Assembly (NCBI GenBank): GCA_031308135.1
Contig: JAHLJT010000631.1
Span: 259,804,355 to 259,868,354 of the forward strand
Reading direction: 5' to 3'
Length of the DNA stretch: 64,000 bases
DNA from: Acheta domesticus
Taxonomy: Eukaryota; Arthropoda; Insecta; Orthoptera; Gryllidae
The position numbers and the translations under genes are program-made. Below are positions 56,201 through 64,000 of this stretch, in pieces (position 1 is the stretch's first letter; each line of letters begins with the position of its first letter). The notes beneath the pieces were generated by a model. The model did no database searches, was not told the origin of the DNA, and saw only the letters and a list, made by a program, of their open reading frames with translations.

Positions 56201-59200
56201 TGTTGTTGTTGTTGTTGTTTTTTAATGCAAGCTGATATTCTGATGCTTCACAGTCAGATCTTTTTTCTCACATTTAATTTAAACATATTGAAAATATTGC
56301 ATGATTTGTTTCAGTTGCCACGCATGACGCAAATTGTAACTAGTGGTGTTACATCAGCACATACTTTCTCACATTACACCTAAAAATATTAGCCACTTTC
56401 AAAAAATTCAAAGAGTTCAACGAAAATGAAGCCTGCCCTGCACACATACCAAGACTTTTTCTAAATTTCTTCTCTCAATTATTTTGTCATGCAGTTCAGC
56501 TCCATTGCTCAGTTGGTAGAGTGTTTGCTTGAATGCTGCTTGAAACACTGCCTATGCTTGGCATTTCTTTTTCATTGAATGGTTTCATAAGAACAGTAGA
56601 ACCCCTTTCATCTGACGTCCCTTTTCCCTCCTCGATTTCTCAACTTTCATTTGCTGCTAACCTGTACACATTGTTGTAGCACTTCAATATAGTATAGTAT
56701 GTGTGAGAGTTTGTATGTTTGTATATCTATGTATATACTTGACACGTAATTGATATAAAAGCTATGTTATAGTATGTACAAACCCATTTATTTGTGTTTT
56801 TATTCACTTTTGATTGATCCTCTAATTATATGTCCTTTTTACTTTCCCAAATACGTATGTATATACGGAGTATTATAAGTCGTATAGGGAAAGTTATGTA
56901 TGCTGTGTGAAAAAATGGTGAATTTTCCCCAGAAAAAAATTCGTTGCCGAGCCGTGATAACAAAAAAGTGGATAAATCCAGTTCCTAAATTAAGAAAAAA
57001 AGTCACCCAACACATGGTGTTGCCAGAACCCCTCTTTTGTAAATCCTTGATACTGAAAAACCAATGGAAAGCAAAACGTCTGTCTGTGAACACTGCTAGT
57101 GCCTAAACCATGCGTATAATTTCTTCCAAAATGGATATTCCCCGGTCGATCTGGTTCGCGTCAAATCTTTGAGATTTTGAAGATTCTACAAAATTTGGGG
57201 GTACTTTACATGAAGCTCCCCAGACATTTTCAACATTTTCTCAAAAGGGCTCCAAATTTTTTCTTTAAATTTCTTGTAAGAACAGAGTAAAGTACACTTA
57301 TTAATGTGGCATATGTCTGATTTTCCCAGTTAACTCTGAATTTTCAAAAAGTGCAATAGTTTGAATTTTATTTGGTGTCTTCCTCCAACTACAAAATTGC
57401 AGATAGATGTTTTTCCTTCAAATAACATTTGTTTTTCATAGTGAGATTTTTCTTTAAGGTCATGTATATTTATTTGAAAATTTTAGTACTTTTAGCGCAA
57501 TATTGCATGTAATATGTACAATTTTAAAAAAATACAAAATTTTCTCAAAAATGGCTGCAAATTTTTTCTTTAAACTTTTGGTAGGGATAATGCTAAATGT
57601 ACTCTATGAGATGACATAAACTCCACATCGCTCTATTCTTTTGTTTTTCAAAAATTGCTAAAATGTAATTTTTTTGACTTGTCTCTCACGTGGGTAATAT
57701 TTACATTAGTGGTGATTTGTTTACATTATTATATTAAGAGTTCATGTGGTTTAAAAAATGTCATAAAAAGTTTCTGGAAAACTCAAGTTTTCTCTGAAAA
57801 CTAGCTGAAAATTCCGCATTTTCAGAAATGCTCAAACTCCATTTTCTCATCAATGGCTTCAAATGTTTTCTTGAAATGTTTGTAATGGATAGTGCTAATT
57901 GCACTCTTTAATATGACATAAAGTTCATTTTGGGGTACTTTTTTGTTTTTTCAAAAATTACACAAATGTAATTTTTTTGAAAGGTCTGTCACATCTTTAT
58001 ATGCACATTGCCAACAATTTGTAAACACTATTGTATTTGTGAGTGAATGTGCTTCAAATGACTTTAAATGAAGTTTTTTGAAAACTCAAAAATTTTCTGT
58101 GAAAATGAGCTTCAAATTTTGCATTTTTAGTAGTGCTTAAACGCCATTTTCTTAAAAACAGGTGCAAATTTTTAAAGGAAAATTGCCATGTATGGTGAGG
58201 TTTTTGTATTCTTTAATATTCGAAAATTAATATTTCCGTTCTACCAACCGAAAACTTAAGAAAATGTCGAAAACATGTTATTTGGGCGGCGATAGATGGC
58301 AGCTGGCACATAATCGTAATTTTTTTCAAGAATAATATGTTTTAGCTTTGATAAAACCATCTTATTCACTTAAACATAGTTTCTGTTGGATTTTTTAGAA
58401 TAATAATTTATTTATTTATTTATTGTTTTTAAACAGGCAATCTGTCAATACATATCATTTTTATAATTATTATTCCATGTATACATAATAAGATGTATAT
58501 GTGGAATAATATAACACTTGTACATAATAAGATGAGTGATAAATATTTAACTAACAGCAATTAATATCATGTTCTTTGCTTTCAATATAAAGCTATTTCT
58601 GGGTATATCAAGATCAATGTCAATTGAATTTGCTACTCTGAACATTCTCAGCAAATAGTAGATTTCGAACTGGTATTTTCCATGAAATTTGGGATAGCAG
58701 ATCAGGACAGTCAATATTATTATTCAATAGATCAGATAAAAATAAGATATTATAATTTTTATGTTCATAGTTAATGAAAAAATAGTTTATTGCTGTCATC
58801 ATCAAACAAAAGCAGTGTCATAATTTTCTGTTTAGTGTTAATGAACTGTACAAGCAATTATAATACTTGGTATCCAAATCAAATATGTATAATTCGTTGT
58901 AGTTTCAAATTTCACATAGCATTATCAAGCAATTATAATACTTGGTGTCCAAATCAAATATGTCTAATTCGTTGTAGTTTCAAATTTCACATATCAGTTT
59001 CATATATCATTATCGTATATCGACAACAAACATTTACAATATAATAAAAAAGGCTGTATCACTTGAACTGTATGTGACCATTATGTACTCACCAATTGCT
59101 CTTTCAATTTAAGCACTATGGTTTGAAATGTGCATTCTAATTAGTGGTCCCCATTCCTAGTATTAGTCTCGTCCCCATCCTTCATTGATTTTCGCATTTG

Positions 59201-62200
59201 CCCCTGAGCTGCTCACAAGCAGCTCCTGATGCCAGTGAAAGTGCAAAATGCTGTGCAGGCCTGCTCTATGGTGTAAAATGCAAGATAATATCGACGCACT
59301 ACCAGTAGCTGTCAAGCTTTGGGTCTAATTGGGATGTGAATAATCTAGTTCTAATATATGCCATGAAGAATATGATTAAGAGCCTTCTATTGCATTTCTA
59401 ATGGTGACCTTTGTAAATTTTGTTTGTTTTTTCAGAGAGGATTTGCATCACTTAAAAGCTGGAGAAGAGGCAAAACGTAAGCGTTACAGTGCTCTGTGTA
59501 TGTCTTATGATAAAGTTTCTCTGGAATCTCTTGAAAACTTGGAAAGTGTTCCTGAAGTGGTGTTGTGCCAAAAAACACCTATTCGTGTACTTCATAGACG
59601 CCCATTGGCTGTTCGGAATCGAACAGTGTATTCAATGAAGGCCACTCCGTTGGATGACATACATGGTAAAATGCATTTTGAAATTAATTAAGAAGCTGAT
59701 TATTGCTTCTTTCAATTTCTTCATCTGAATTTAGACTACAAACTAATTTGCAACCTGATGAACAACAATTCATACCTTTGTTTTTTAAATTCAAAAAAGA
59801 GCAGACCGTTTAATAATCTTCACATTATTATAAATAATAGTAGAAACAGATAAGATTCATACTGTAATAGGCTGTATATAGGCATTTGTAATTAAATATA
59901 CATGGTATGGCTGTGTTTCATTACTAGATTTTTACATTTTAATTTATATCTTAAATGTAAACCTCTTGTCTATCTACATACAGCTATTACACATATTTTC
60001 TGTTGTTCAGAACAATGCAGAAGTTGATAAGCTTAAAGATTTTGGATCACATGTGCTGTTTTTTCTTTATTCCTTCAACAAGTTTCAAGATATTTTTCAC
60101 TCTTGGAAATAAAGTGAGGAAAATGTGCCTGGAACTAGTATTATACTTCTGCCTCTGGCTAATCCCCATCTCGAACAGGTTTTTTATGTAGTTTCCCTTG
60201 ATCCATTGAGCGAACACTGAGTTGTGCCTTCATTTTGCTTCCGGATAAAAATGTAGCTTCACTACGTGCATGTTTTTTGACCTCTTCTTTTGTTAGTTGT
60301 GATTGGAGTAGATCGAGGAGTGTGAGTTGCTGTTTTGCAACTAATGCTTTAAAATTAAGATTTTTAGTATTTATGTGTATCCCACTTTGAAATTTGACAT
60401 GATCTATACAAAATTAGTGTAGAAATACTTGAGTAATTTTTGTAATTAATTTAAGTGTTGATCTAATGTTAAAATTGGGATTGTAAACATTAAAATGTAC
60501 CATAAATATATAAATAATGTGTTTTCAAAAATTATATTTACATCATAAAAAAATTCATTTTTCTAAGTTAAATCTAAGTGTAATTTAATTTTTCTGAAGG
60601 ACACTCTTTTTTCAAAAAAAAAAAAAATTAAACATTAGCATGATTCTTCAGAAAAAGTAATTAGTAATATTTCTGAAAGGGGTGGGATAAGAAAAAAAAG
60701 AAAAAATATGTTGTCTATTTTGAACCCTGCAGCTCAAAAAAAGATTCAAGTCATTAGAAAATAGTGATGGTTTGTGAGTGTGTGATTTGACATGGAATGA
60801 CTCAGTTTATGGCTGCAGTTATAACTTTGTACATAACTGGCAAATAAGTGATGGGCCTGTAGTTCTGATCAATCTGAAATGATCATTTCCTTGTACGTAA
60901 GTGCTAATGTAAATTTTAGAGTAAGAAGAAAACTATGAATCGTTTGAATTATTAAGTTTTTTTTACAATCAATCCTTTTAAACAGTAATTTTTCTTTGTT
61001 TTCATTACTTTTTGCACCTCATAATTTGGCCAGAATAAGTGCCTTTTTACACTCCATTCATTTTGCCAGAATAAAAGGCGTTTTGCAAATCTATTTTAGT
61101 GAATTAAATGCCTTTTTTGTTATTTATGTCATTAAACACATGCTTAGTTTCTGAGTAACCAAACAGTCTAAACAAAGCTTTAATAGTGTGTCCATAGCAA
61201 CGGCTGCCAAAATTCTTGAGAGTCCGTTAAAAATATTTTAGCAGGCTCACGGATTTATATTTTACCAGTGTTCATAAATCTTTGAATAAATATGTCCCTT
61301 TTGTCGCACTTGTCCGTTCTCCTTTTTGCCCTATTTCATCTATTTTGTCCCCCTTGTCCCGTTTTGTTCCAATGTCCACCTTAACCAGTTTTGAACCCCT
61401 GGCCGCATTTTGTCCCCTTTCTAGTTTTGTCCTCTTTTCCCATTTGTCCTCTTTGTCCCCTTTCTCGTTTCGTCCTACTGTCCCGTTTTGCCCCATTGCC
61501 TCATCTTGCCTCTTGTCCTATTTGGCCCCATTGTCTCATTTCGTCCTTTTGTACTATTTCCATGTCCCATATTGTCCCCTTGCGCCATTTCCCCCATGTT
61601 CCATATTGTCCCCTTGCCCCATAGTCCTGCTTTGTCCCCATTGTCTTACTCTGTCCCCTTGCCCCATTGTCTTACACTGTCCCCTTGTCTCCATTGTCTT
61701 ACACTGCCCCTTGTCCCTATTGTCTTACTGTCCCCTTGTCCCTATTGTCTTACTCTGTCCCCTTTCCCTATTGTCTTACTTTGTCCCACTTTGTCCTTAT
61801 TGTGTTACTGTCCCACTTTGTCCCTACATCTCACTTTATTCCTTGTCCCCATACCCCAATTTGTTCCCGTGTCCCTCAGTTCAATTTGTTCCCTTGGTCA
61901 TTTGTCCCCATGGCCCATTTGTGCCCTTGGCCGATTTCTCCCCTTAGCCCATTTGTCTCCCTTTCCCACTTTGTGACACTGGTCCCCATTTGTTCTGTTT
62001 GTGCTTCCGCACACTGCAATTGTTATTTAAAAACAGTAGAAAGAATCTGTACCAACAACCCTGGCTACAGAACATTGAGAGTAATGACTATTCTTAAGTG
62101 AAATTGTTAAATGTTTATTTTGAATAAGTAGAAAAATTAGAAATAACAAAAAATATTGTATGTAACATGTCCTCTGTTAGTCTTTAAGTACTTGATTGGA

Positions 62201-63470
62201 AGACTAATTTAGAGGATCATCATCATCATCATTGTCATTCCTTGTTTGCTAATAGCACTTTTATAGTGTGTTGTTATTTCAGGCTTTGAGAACAAGTCGT
62301 TATTCAAGTTGGATATTGTTGTACAGGCAGGCACATACATAAAGGAGTTTGTACATGGAGATTTTGGACGTACAAGGCCTAATTTAGGTTTGCTTTTAGG
62401 TGGTGTTAATATAGACATTTTAGCTTTGGATGTTGAGGTAAGTGAATACTAAAATAATATTTTTTTAAATCCTTTCAATTATTTGTATTCTATGAACCCA
62501 TTAAATTTTATTTTAATATGATTTGCTATCCTGTGTGTTGAAAATGTGTATTCTGTGAACATCAGTTTCAACAAGAAGCAGCAGCTTTCCAGTGAAACTT
62601 GAAACAGTAGTGAATCATAACTATGTTGTCAACATGGGAAAAGATGGACTGATAAATGAATGTAACTTCTTTCAGGGTGAAACTCTTTAATGACTCTTGC
62701 TTGACAAATGTAACAGAAAAATAATAATGGAAGACATCCTTACATAACAATAGTAAAAATACACACTTGCTATACACAAATTTATACATTTGTTACAACA
62801 TTTCCTAGGCTTCAGTATACTTCAAAATGATGAGCTATTTGGTTTACAGCATAAAATGTTGGAAAGTTTTCTTCTTTAATTTAGCATGCTGGTTTTGGGG
62901 TCAGTCATTGCATAAGTGCCAGGAGAAAGAGAGAAAGGAATAGAAAATTGGAGTTTGTTTTGGGAAAATTTCATGCGTATTGCAATGTGCTAAAGATTAT
63001 TTAAGGAAGCATAAATTAAGTTGGCATCTCGCATAATTGGATTTAAAACCTATTCTCAATTTGTGTTCATATAATAGGTGTTTGCTTATAATAGGTTAAT
63101 TATTTTCTATGAAATGAAATAATAAAATTGTAGAAATATTTTTAAGCTTCTTTCTTAATTTTTCTGCATTACTTGATGTGTGTGAAGGTGGAATTATGTG
63201 TCATTTACATGTAGTAATAATAGATATTGATTAGTTTGTCAACCAGACTTTCTTTCCTTTCTCTTTCCTTGAAGGTAAACAACACTTAATTTTAGACTAT
63301 TTCTCAGCATTACATTTACCAATGAAATTTAATATATTTATTTAATGAATATACTAGATGTCTTTATTTCTCATTCCAATTTTACTGGAAATTAATAGAA
63401 ATTATGAATTTCTTTGCTTCAGGAAATCATGTTAGATTGGCCACCACCGACCCAGATTGTTGTAAAATAA
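40625..63470 (+). CDS. PUS10: PUS10, tRNA pseudouridine synthase (10 exons)
   Basis: PUS10 makes pseudouridine 54 (and 55 in some lineages) in the tRNA T-loop and in animals also acts in nuclear miRNA processing (family knowledge). Exons: 40625-40765, 40836-40952, 47364-47671, 47952-48163, 53561-53690, 53882-53894, 54283-54458, 59436-59665, 62283-62437, 63423-63470. They sum to 1530 bases, 509 residues plus stop, close to the usual 500-530, with compatible phases at every junction. CxxC pairs (C22/C25, C68/C71) form the N-terminal zinc site. SSGREDVDVRMLG carries the catalytic Asp at about residue 313. KTPIRVLHRRPLAVR and AGTYIKEFVHGDFGRT are the other family hallmarks. The tiny sixth exon is inferred. 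No frameshift is seen, so the gene looks functional. Confidence 0.95.
41195..41229. repeat. Poly-T tract
   Basis: About 30 consecutive T in PUS10 intron 2. On the minus strand it could be the poly(A) tail of a retro-inserted sequence. A TTTTATGAATTTTATGTTTCC motif occurs twice just before it (about 41133-41190). Confidence 0.8.
42774..42850. repeat. Minisatellite GTCAGATTCCCATC
   Basis: About five tandem units of 14-15 bp (CGTCAGATTCCCATC with small variations), ending in CGTCAAGACCCCAGATTC, within PUS10 intron 2. Confidence 0.85.
43190..43520 (-). repeat. 5S rRNA-derived SINE (degraded)
   Basis: On the minus strand, 43468-43411 reads TTAAGCAACTTGAGACTT then CATGAGTTCCTGGATGGGTG and ACCATCTGGGAACC. 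This closely follows the 3' half of arthropod 5S rRNA (TTAAGCA..., GGATGGGTGACC, TGGGAA). After it comes a body with AAAAGGCAATGACAAACTAC, similar to the GGCAATGGCAAACCAC block seen in 5S-headed SINEs. It is therefore better explained as a SINE3-type element than as a 5S gene: the 5' half is scarcely recognisable and no T-run terminator follows. Confidence 0.6.
44148..46605 (+). repeat. Family C repeat, copy C1, with LINE insertion
   Basis: It matches the 56838-58313 copy from TTTACTTTCCC to GGGCAGC(A)ATAAATGGCAGCTGGC, apart from a 1-kb LINE inserted at 44701-45707. Shared landmarks include GGGAAAGTTATGTAATGCTG, GATAAATC(T/C)AGTT(G/C)CTAAATT, AAATTTGGGGGTACTTTACA and TCTCTCACATCGTTAATATT. It is non-coding; no family name can be given. 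Confidence 0.8.
44701..45707 (+). pseudogene. RTE-type LINE fragment with 12-bp target duplication
   Basis: It encodes KDFENAFDNANRTKLWDIM, GVRQGCPISPTLFNIYIND, LLYADDTVIL (YADD near 45003-45014) and ISKEKTKVMAFCGKSP. Broken frames then give FNYLGCEIG, KWLQHVQRM and KPRGRRDIRRPKKRW, in the order typical of HmRTE-like insect LINEs. It is 5'-truncated within RT and ends in a (GAA)n tail. ATCTTCGTCCAA is present at both ends (44689-44700 and 45708-45719), a clear target-site duplication inside family C repeat C1. Confidence 0.9.
46780..46895. repeat. (TTG)n/(TTA)n microsatellite
   Basis: A compound trinucleotide run of GTT, CTT and ATT units in PUS10 intron 2. It produces a spurious poly-leucine open frame. 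Confidence 0.9.
47364..48163 (+). CDS. PUS10: PUS10 exons 3-4: accessory (THUMP-containing) domain
   Basis: Exon 3 (47364-47671) encodes VNAKGYDSKNFSCAVSIP and the SLWFYLVDKFP helix. Exon 4 (47952-48163) encodes RKNHKRKYHG, FTRKSVESIL and NSIYFAG. They join in phase 2 using the CACTGTAG acceptor; the nearer TTTGCAG acceptor would break the frame. These correspond to the tRNA-binding accessory domain of PUS10. Some potential residues for substrate binding are basic clusters KNHKRK. Confidence 0.9.
49015..49440 (+). repeat. Dispersed repeat, copy 1 (pair with 50055-50430)
   Basis: GTGCGAGAACTCTTGCATGG, TGTTTAAAAATGTATAA, AATTTTCAATAAAG and GTTTGAAGAAAT blocks recur in the same order and direction in the second copy about 1 kb downstream, with roughly 75-80% similarity by eye. 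The pair is an old segmental duplication or two insertions of one unnamed element. Confidence 0.65.
50055..50430 (+). repeat. Dispersed repeat, copy 2
   Basis: Starts GTACCCGTGCGAGAACTCTC and follows the block order of the 49015-49440 copy to TCACAAAAAGTATT. Non-coding. Confidence 0.65.
51425..51910 (+). repeat. tRNA-derived SINE, copy 2
   Basis: The A box is TGGCTCAGGGC (51436-51446) and the decayed B box GGCTCTAATCC lies near 51491. The body shares CAACACCAGGCAAATGCTGG, TGTCACTCCACTCCACATGT-like and GCAAGCCGATATGTAGGTTG blocks with copy 1 at 5196-5695. It is in PUS10 intron 4, same strand as the gene. Confidence 0.75.
52305..52845. mobile_element. Tigger/pogo-like element remnant
   Basis: The left end CAGTCGACTCTAGTTATAAT and a right end with GTTCACTATAACCGAAGAC are typical inverted termini of Tigger-type elements. 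Between them the plus strand has a decayed reading with GIKTALxYLETGN and ERAQTLEKDLQKLN, similar in style to the C-terminal helix of Tigger transposases. It is internally deleted (about 540 bp). Confidence 0.55.
52900..53020. mobile_element. Fragment of the GGCCGTCC-type MITE
   Basis: ATATATTACGTAAAGCAGAT on one side and CTATTAATTACGTAACGCTT on the other are inverted TTACGTAACGC motifs like those just inside the ends of the 3211-3870 MITE; the GGCCGTCC tips themselves are lost. Confidence 0.45.
53561..54458 (+). CDS. PUS10: PUS10 exons 5-7: start of catalytic domain, with microexon
   Basis: Exon 5 (53561-53690) encodes YNKFSRSLSQTPWVIEGERR and ends at a GTAAAC donor in phase 2. The next clear exon (54283-54458, acceptor TTTGTAG) must start in phase 0 because a TAG precedes it; it encodes SSGREDVDVRMLGRGRPFA with the catalytic Asp, and VLNPRKVKFSPEEIQ. 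A 13-nt exon at 53882-53894 with a TTTACAG acceptor and GTAATG donor bridges the phases and gives the linker the length seen in relatives. Confidence 0.85.
53882..53894 (+). CDS. PUS10: Putative 13-nt PUS10 microexon
   Basis: TCTGATAACTTTG between TATTTACAG and GTAATG. It supplies one base to complete a Phe codon and then four codons, turning the phase-2 end of exon 5 into the phase-0 start of the next exon. Without it the catalytic exon is out of frame. The inference rests on phase, splice motifs and expected linker length. Confidence 0.55.
56496..56540 (+). repeat. tRNA-like 5' half (SINE head or tRNA relic)
   Basis: AGCTCCATTGCTCAGTTGG followed by TAGAGTG is a good tRNA D-arm/A-box sequence. 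No matching T-arm B box follows within 60 bases, so it is not a functional tRNA gene. Confidence 0.45.
56838..58313 (+). repeat. Family C repeat, copy C2 (uninterrupted)
   Basis: About 1.48 kb and the most complete member here. It opens with a hairpin-like CTTTCCC...GGGAAAG around TATACGGAGTATTATAAGT. Inside, a unit of the form CTCAAAAATGGCT(G/C)CAAATTTTTT followed by TAGGGATA and then TGACATAAA recurs with variation about every 300 bases, so the element has internal periodicity. Non-coding; ends near GGCAGCTGGCACA. No inverted terminal repeats or target duplication could be fixed. Confidence 0.75.
58851..59000. repeat. 75-bp tandem duplication
   Basis: CAAGCAATTATAATACTTGG and the next 55 bases occur twice back to back (starts 58851 and 58926), differing at only a few positions. 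A recent local duplication within a PUS10 intron. Confidence 0.9.
59436..59665 (+). CDS. PUS10: PUS10 exon 8
   Basis: It encodes EDLHHLKAGEEAKRKRYSAL and QKTPIRVLHRRPLAVRNRTV, the strongly conserved segment of the catalytic domain. Acceptor TTTTTTCAG, donor GGTAAA; phase 2 in, phase 1 out, agreeing with both neighbours. Confidence 0.92.
60145..60300 (+). repeat. Copy of the repeat at 39365-39530
   Basis: CCCCATCTCGAACAGGTTTT, AGTTTCCCTTGATCCATTGAG and AAAATGTAGCTTCACTACG match the sequence following the CR1/L2-like LINE ORF. No LINE coding sequence precedes it here, so it would be a heavily 5'-truncated copy. Confidence 0.6.
61289..61990. repeat. TTGTCCCC pyrimidine-rich minisatellite
   Basis: About 700 bp of degenerate units such as CCCATTGTCTTACTCTGTCC followed by CCTTG. 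Better ordered 25-30-bp units lie at 61620-61800. The strand bias (C/T on plus, G/A with GGGG runs on minus) leaves all three forward frames open for up to 220 codons, which explains the apparent Pro/Leu/Ser-rich proteins. It lies within a PUS10 intron. Confidence 0.9.
62283..63470 (+). CDS. PUS10: PUS10 exons 9-10: C terminus
   Basis: Exon 9 (62283-62437) encodes QAGTYIKEFVHGDFGRTRPN and LDVE. Exon 10 (63423-63470) encodes EIMLDWPPPTQIVVK and the stop. The DWPP near the end is conserved in the family. Junction phase 0, with GTAAGT donor and TGCTTCAG acceptor. Confidence 0.93.
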
Positions 63471-63729
63471 TATTCAAATATGCTTTTGCAGGCTGGAACC
63501 AAGTGGAATAAGTTGATTTTTTCAAAATTTAATATTTATTTGAAATGTCAATTGGTTTTCAAGTGAACAGCTATTTTGTTGATAATAATGAAAGTTACAT
63601 TTAAATTTGTCTCTCGCCTGTAGATTTTTTCCATGTTTTTATGAAAGTATTCTTTTGATTGTTAAAATGTAAATATTGTTGTGATCAAAATAGTTGAATA
63701 CAAAGTGTAAGTTATGTTTCTATTTTTTA

Positions 63730-63735
63730 AATAAA
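63730..63735 (+). terminator. Poly(A) signal of PUS10
   Basis: AATAAAATAAA about 260 bases beyond the stop codon is the first strong polyadenylation signal after the last exon. Confidence 0.6.
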
Positions 63736-63739
63736 ATAA

Positions 63740-64000
63740 ATTAGAAAAGACCTTAATATGTTCTAATTTTATCTCACAAATTTTTCATGACAAATGTGTA
63801 AACCTTTCCACTTAACAAAATACATCATTTCTATAACCAACCACAATGAACCAAACAAACAAATCCTGTTTCATGACTGTATCATTAGGGTCATGAAATA
63901 ATAATTCATACCTTTGGATGGATAACATATAAAATTGTTGAATAAAGACATGCAATTTATATGCCTTTATTAGTTACTTATGTTTAATAAACAGGAAGAT
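63740..64000. other. 3' flank of PUS10
   Basis: AT-rich, no gene recognised. A further AATAAA lies at about 63942 and may serve as an alternative signal. Confidence 0.4.

Larger units (their letters stand above)
54459..59435 (+). other. PUS10 intron upstream of exon 59436 (5.0 kb)
   Basis: It contains a GATGGGCATAATTGACA triplet repeat (55458-55506), a tRNA-like A-box fragment (56496-56540), family C repeat C2 (56838-58313) and a 75-bp tandem duplication (58851-59000). The rest is AT-rich without coding signal. Confidence 0.7.
59666..62282 (+). other. PUS10 intron 8 (2.6 kb)
   Basis: It contains the LINE-tail-like repeat (60145-60300) and a long pyrimidine-rich minisatellite (61289-61990); otherwise no coding signal. 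Confidence 0.7.

Noticed and set aside
61282..62101. Long Pro/Leu/Ser-rich open frames in three phases
   Set aside because: They are produced by the TTGTCCC minisatellite, overlap each other in all forward frames and lie inside a PUS10 intron.

Overview
The window looks like repeat-rich nuclear DNA from an arthropod, most probably an insect with a fairly large genome. It is AT-rich, its genes carry GT/AG introns of up to about 6.4 kb, and it is packed with typical animal transposable elements (hAT, Ty1/copia, RTE- and CR1/L2-like LINEs, tRNA- and 5S-derived SINEs, TA-flanked MITEs). There is nothing bacterial or viral in organisation: no operons, Shine-Dalgarno sites or CRISPR.

Four host genes can be recognised. 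(1) A HOP2/PSMC3IP-like meiotic recombination gene (15704-16326, +) is intronless and has a one-base loss in an A-run. (2) An MPV17L2-like mitochondrial inner-membrane gene (26719-27315, +) has its whole CDS in one exon. (3) A C1orf198 homologue (31322-30292, -) has two exons. (4) PUS10, the tRNA pseudouridine-54 synthase (40625-63470, +), has ten exons over 23 kb. Its reconstructed exons sum to exactly 510 codons if a 13-nt microexon is included. These genes are unrelated housekeeping or meiotic functions and are not a pathway cluster.

Layout. 1-1.2 kb: anonymous upstream DNA. 1.2-7.5 kb: a decayed, intron-containing hAT/ZBED transposase gene with its own TATA box, a MITE in intron 2 and a SINE. 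8-10.4 kb: a diverged tandem duplication. 11.4-13 kb: a MITE and a row of small phase-1 exon-like pieces. 15.7-16.6 kb: HOP2. 18.6-19.1 kb: nested MITEs. 20.5-20.9 kb: a foldback element. 21.95-25.55 kb: a defective copia element (minus strand) that lost its integrase and carries a solo LTR. 26-30 kb: a MITE, MPV17L2, then anonymous DNA. 30-32 kb: C1orf198. 32-40.4 kb: LINE fragments and nested MITEs. 40.6-63.5 kb: PUS10, whose introns hold a large share of the repeats.

The most interesting structure is the mobile-element stratigraphy. Several palindromic MITE families recur, and two (A and B) share a nearly identical core but have different ends. They are nested at TA sites inside one another and inside an unnamed 1.5-kb repeat (family C) present at least four times. 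Empty-site sequences can be reconstructed for several insertions. I did not find a convincing new enzymatic or defence system.
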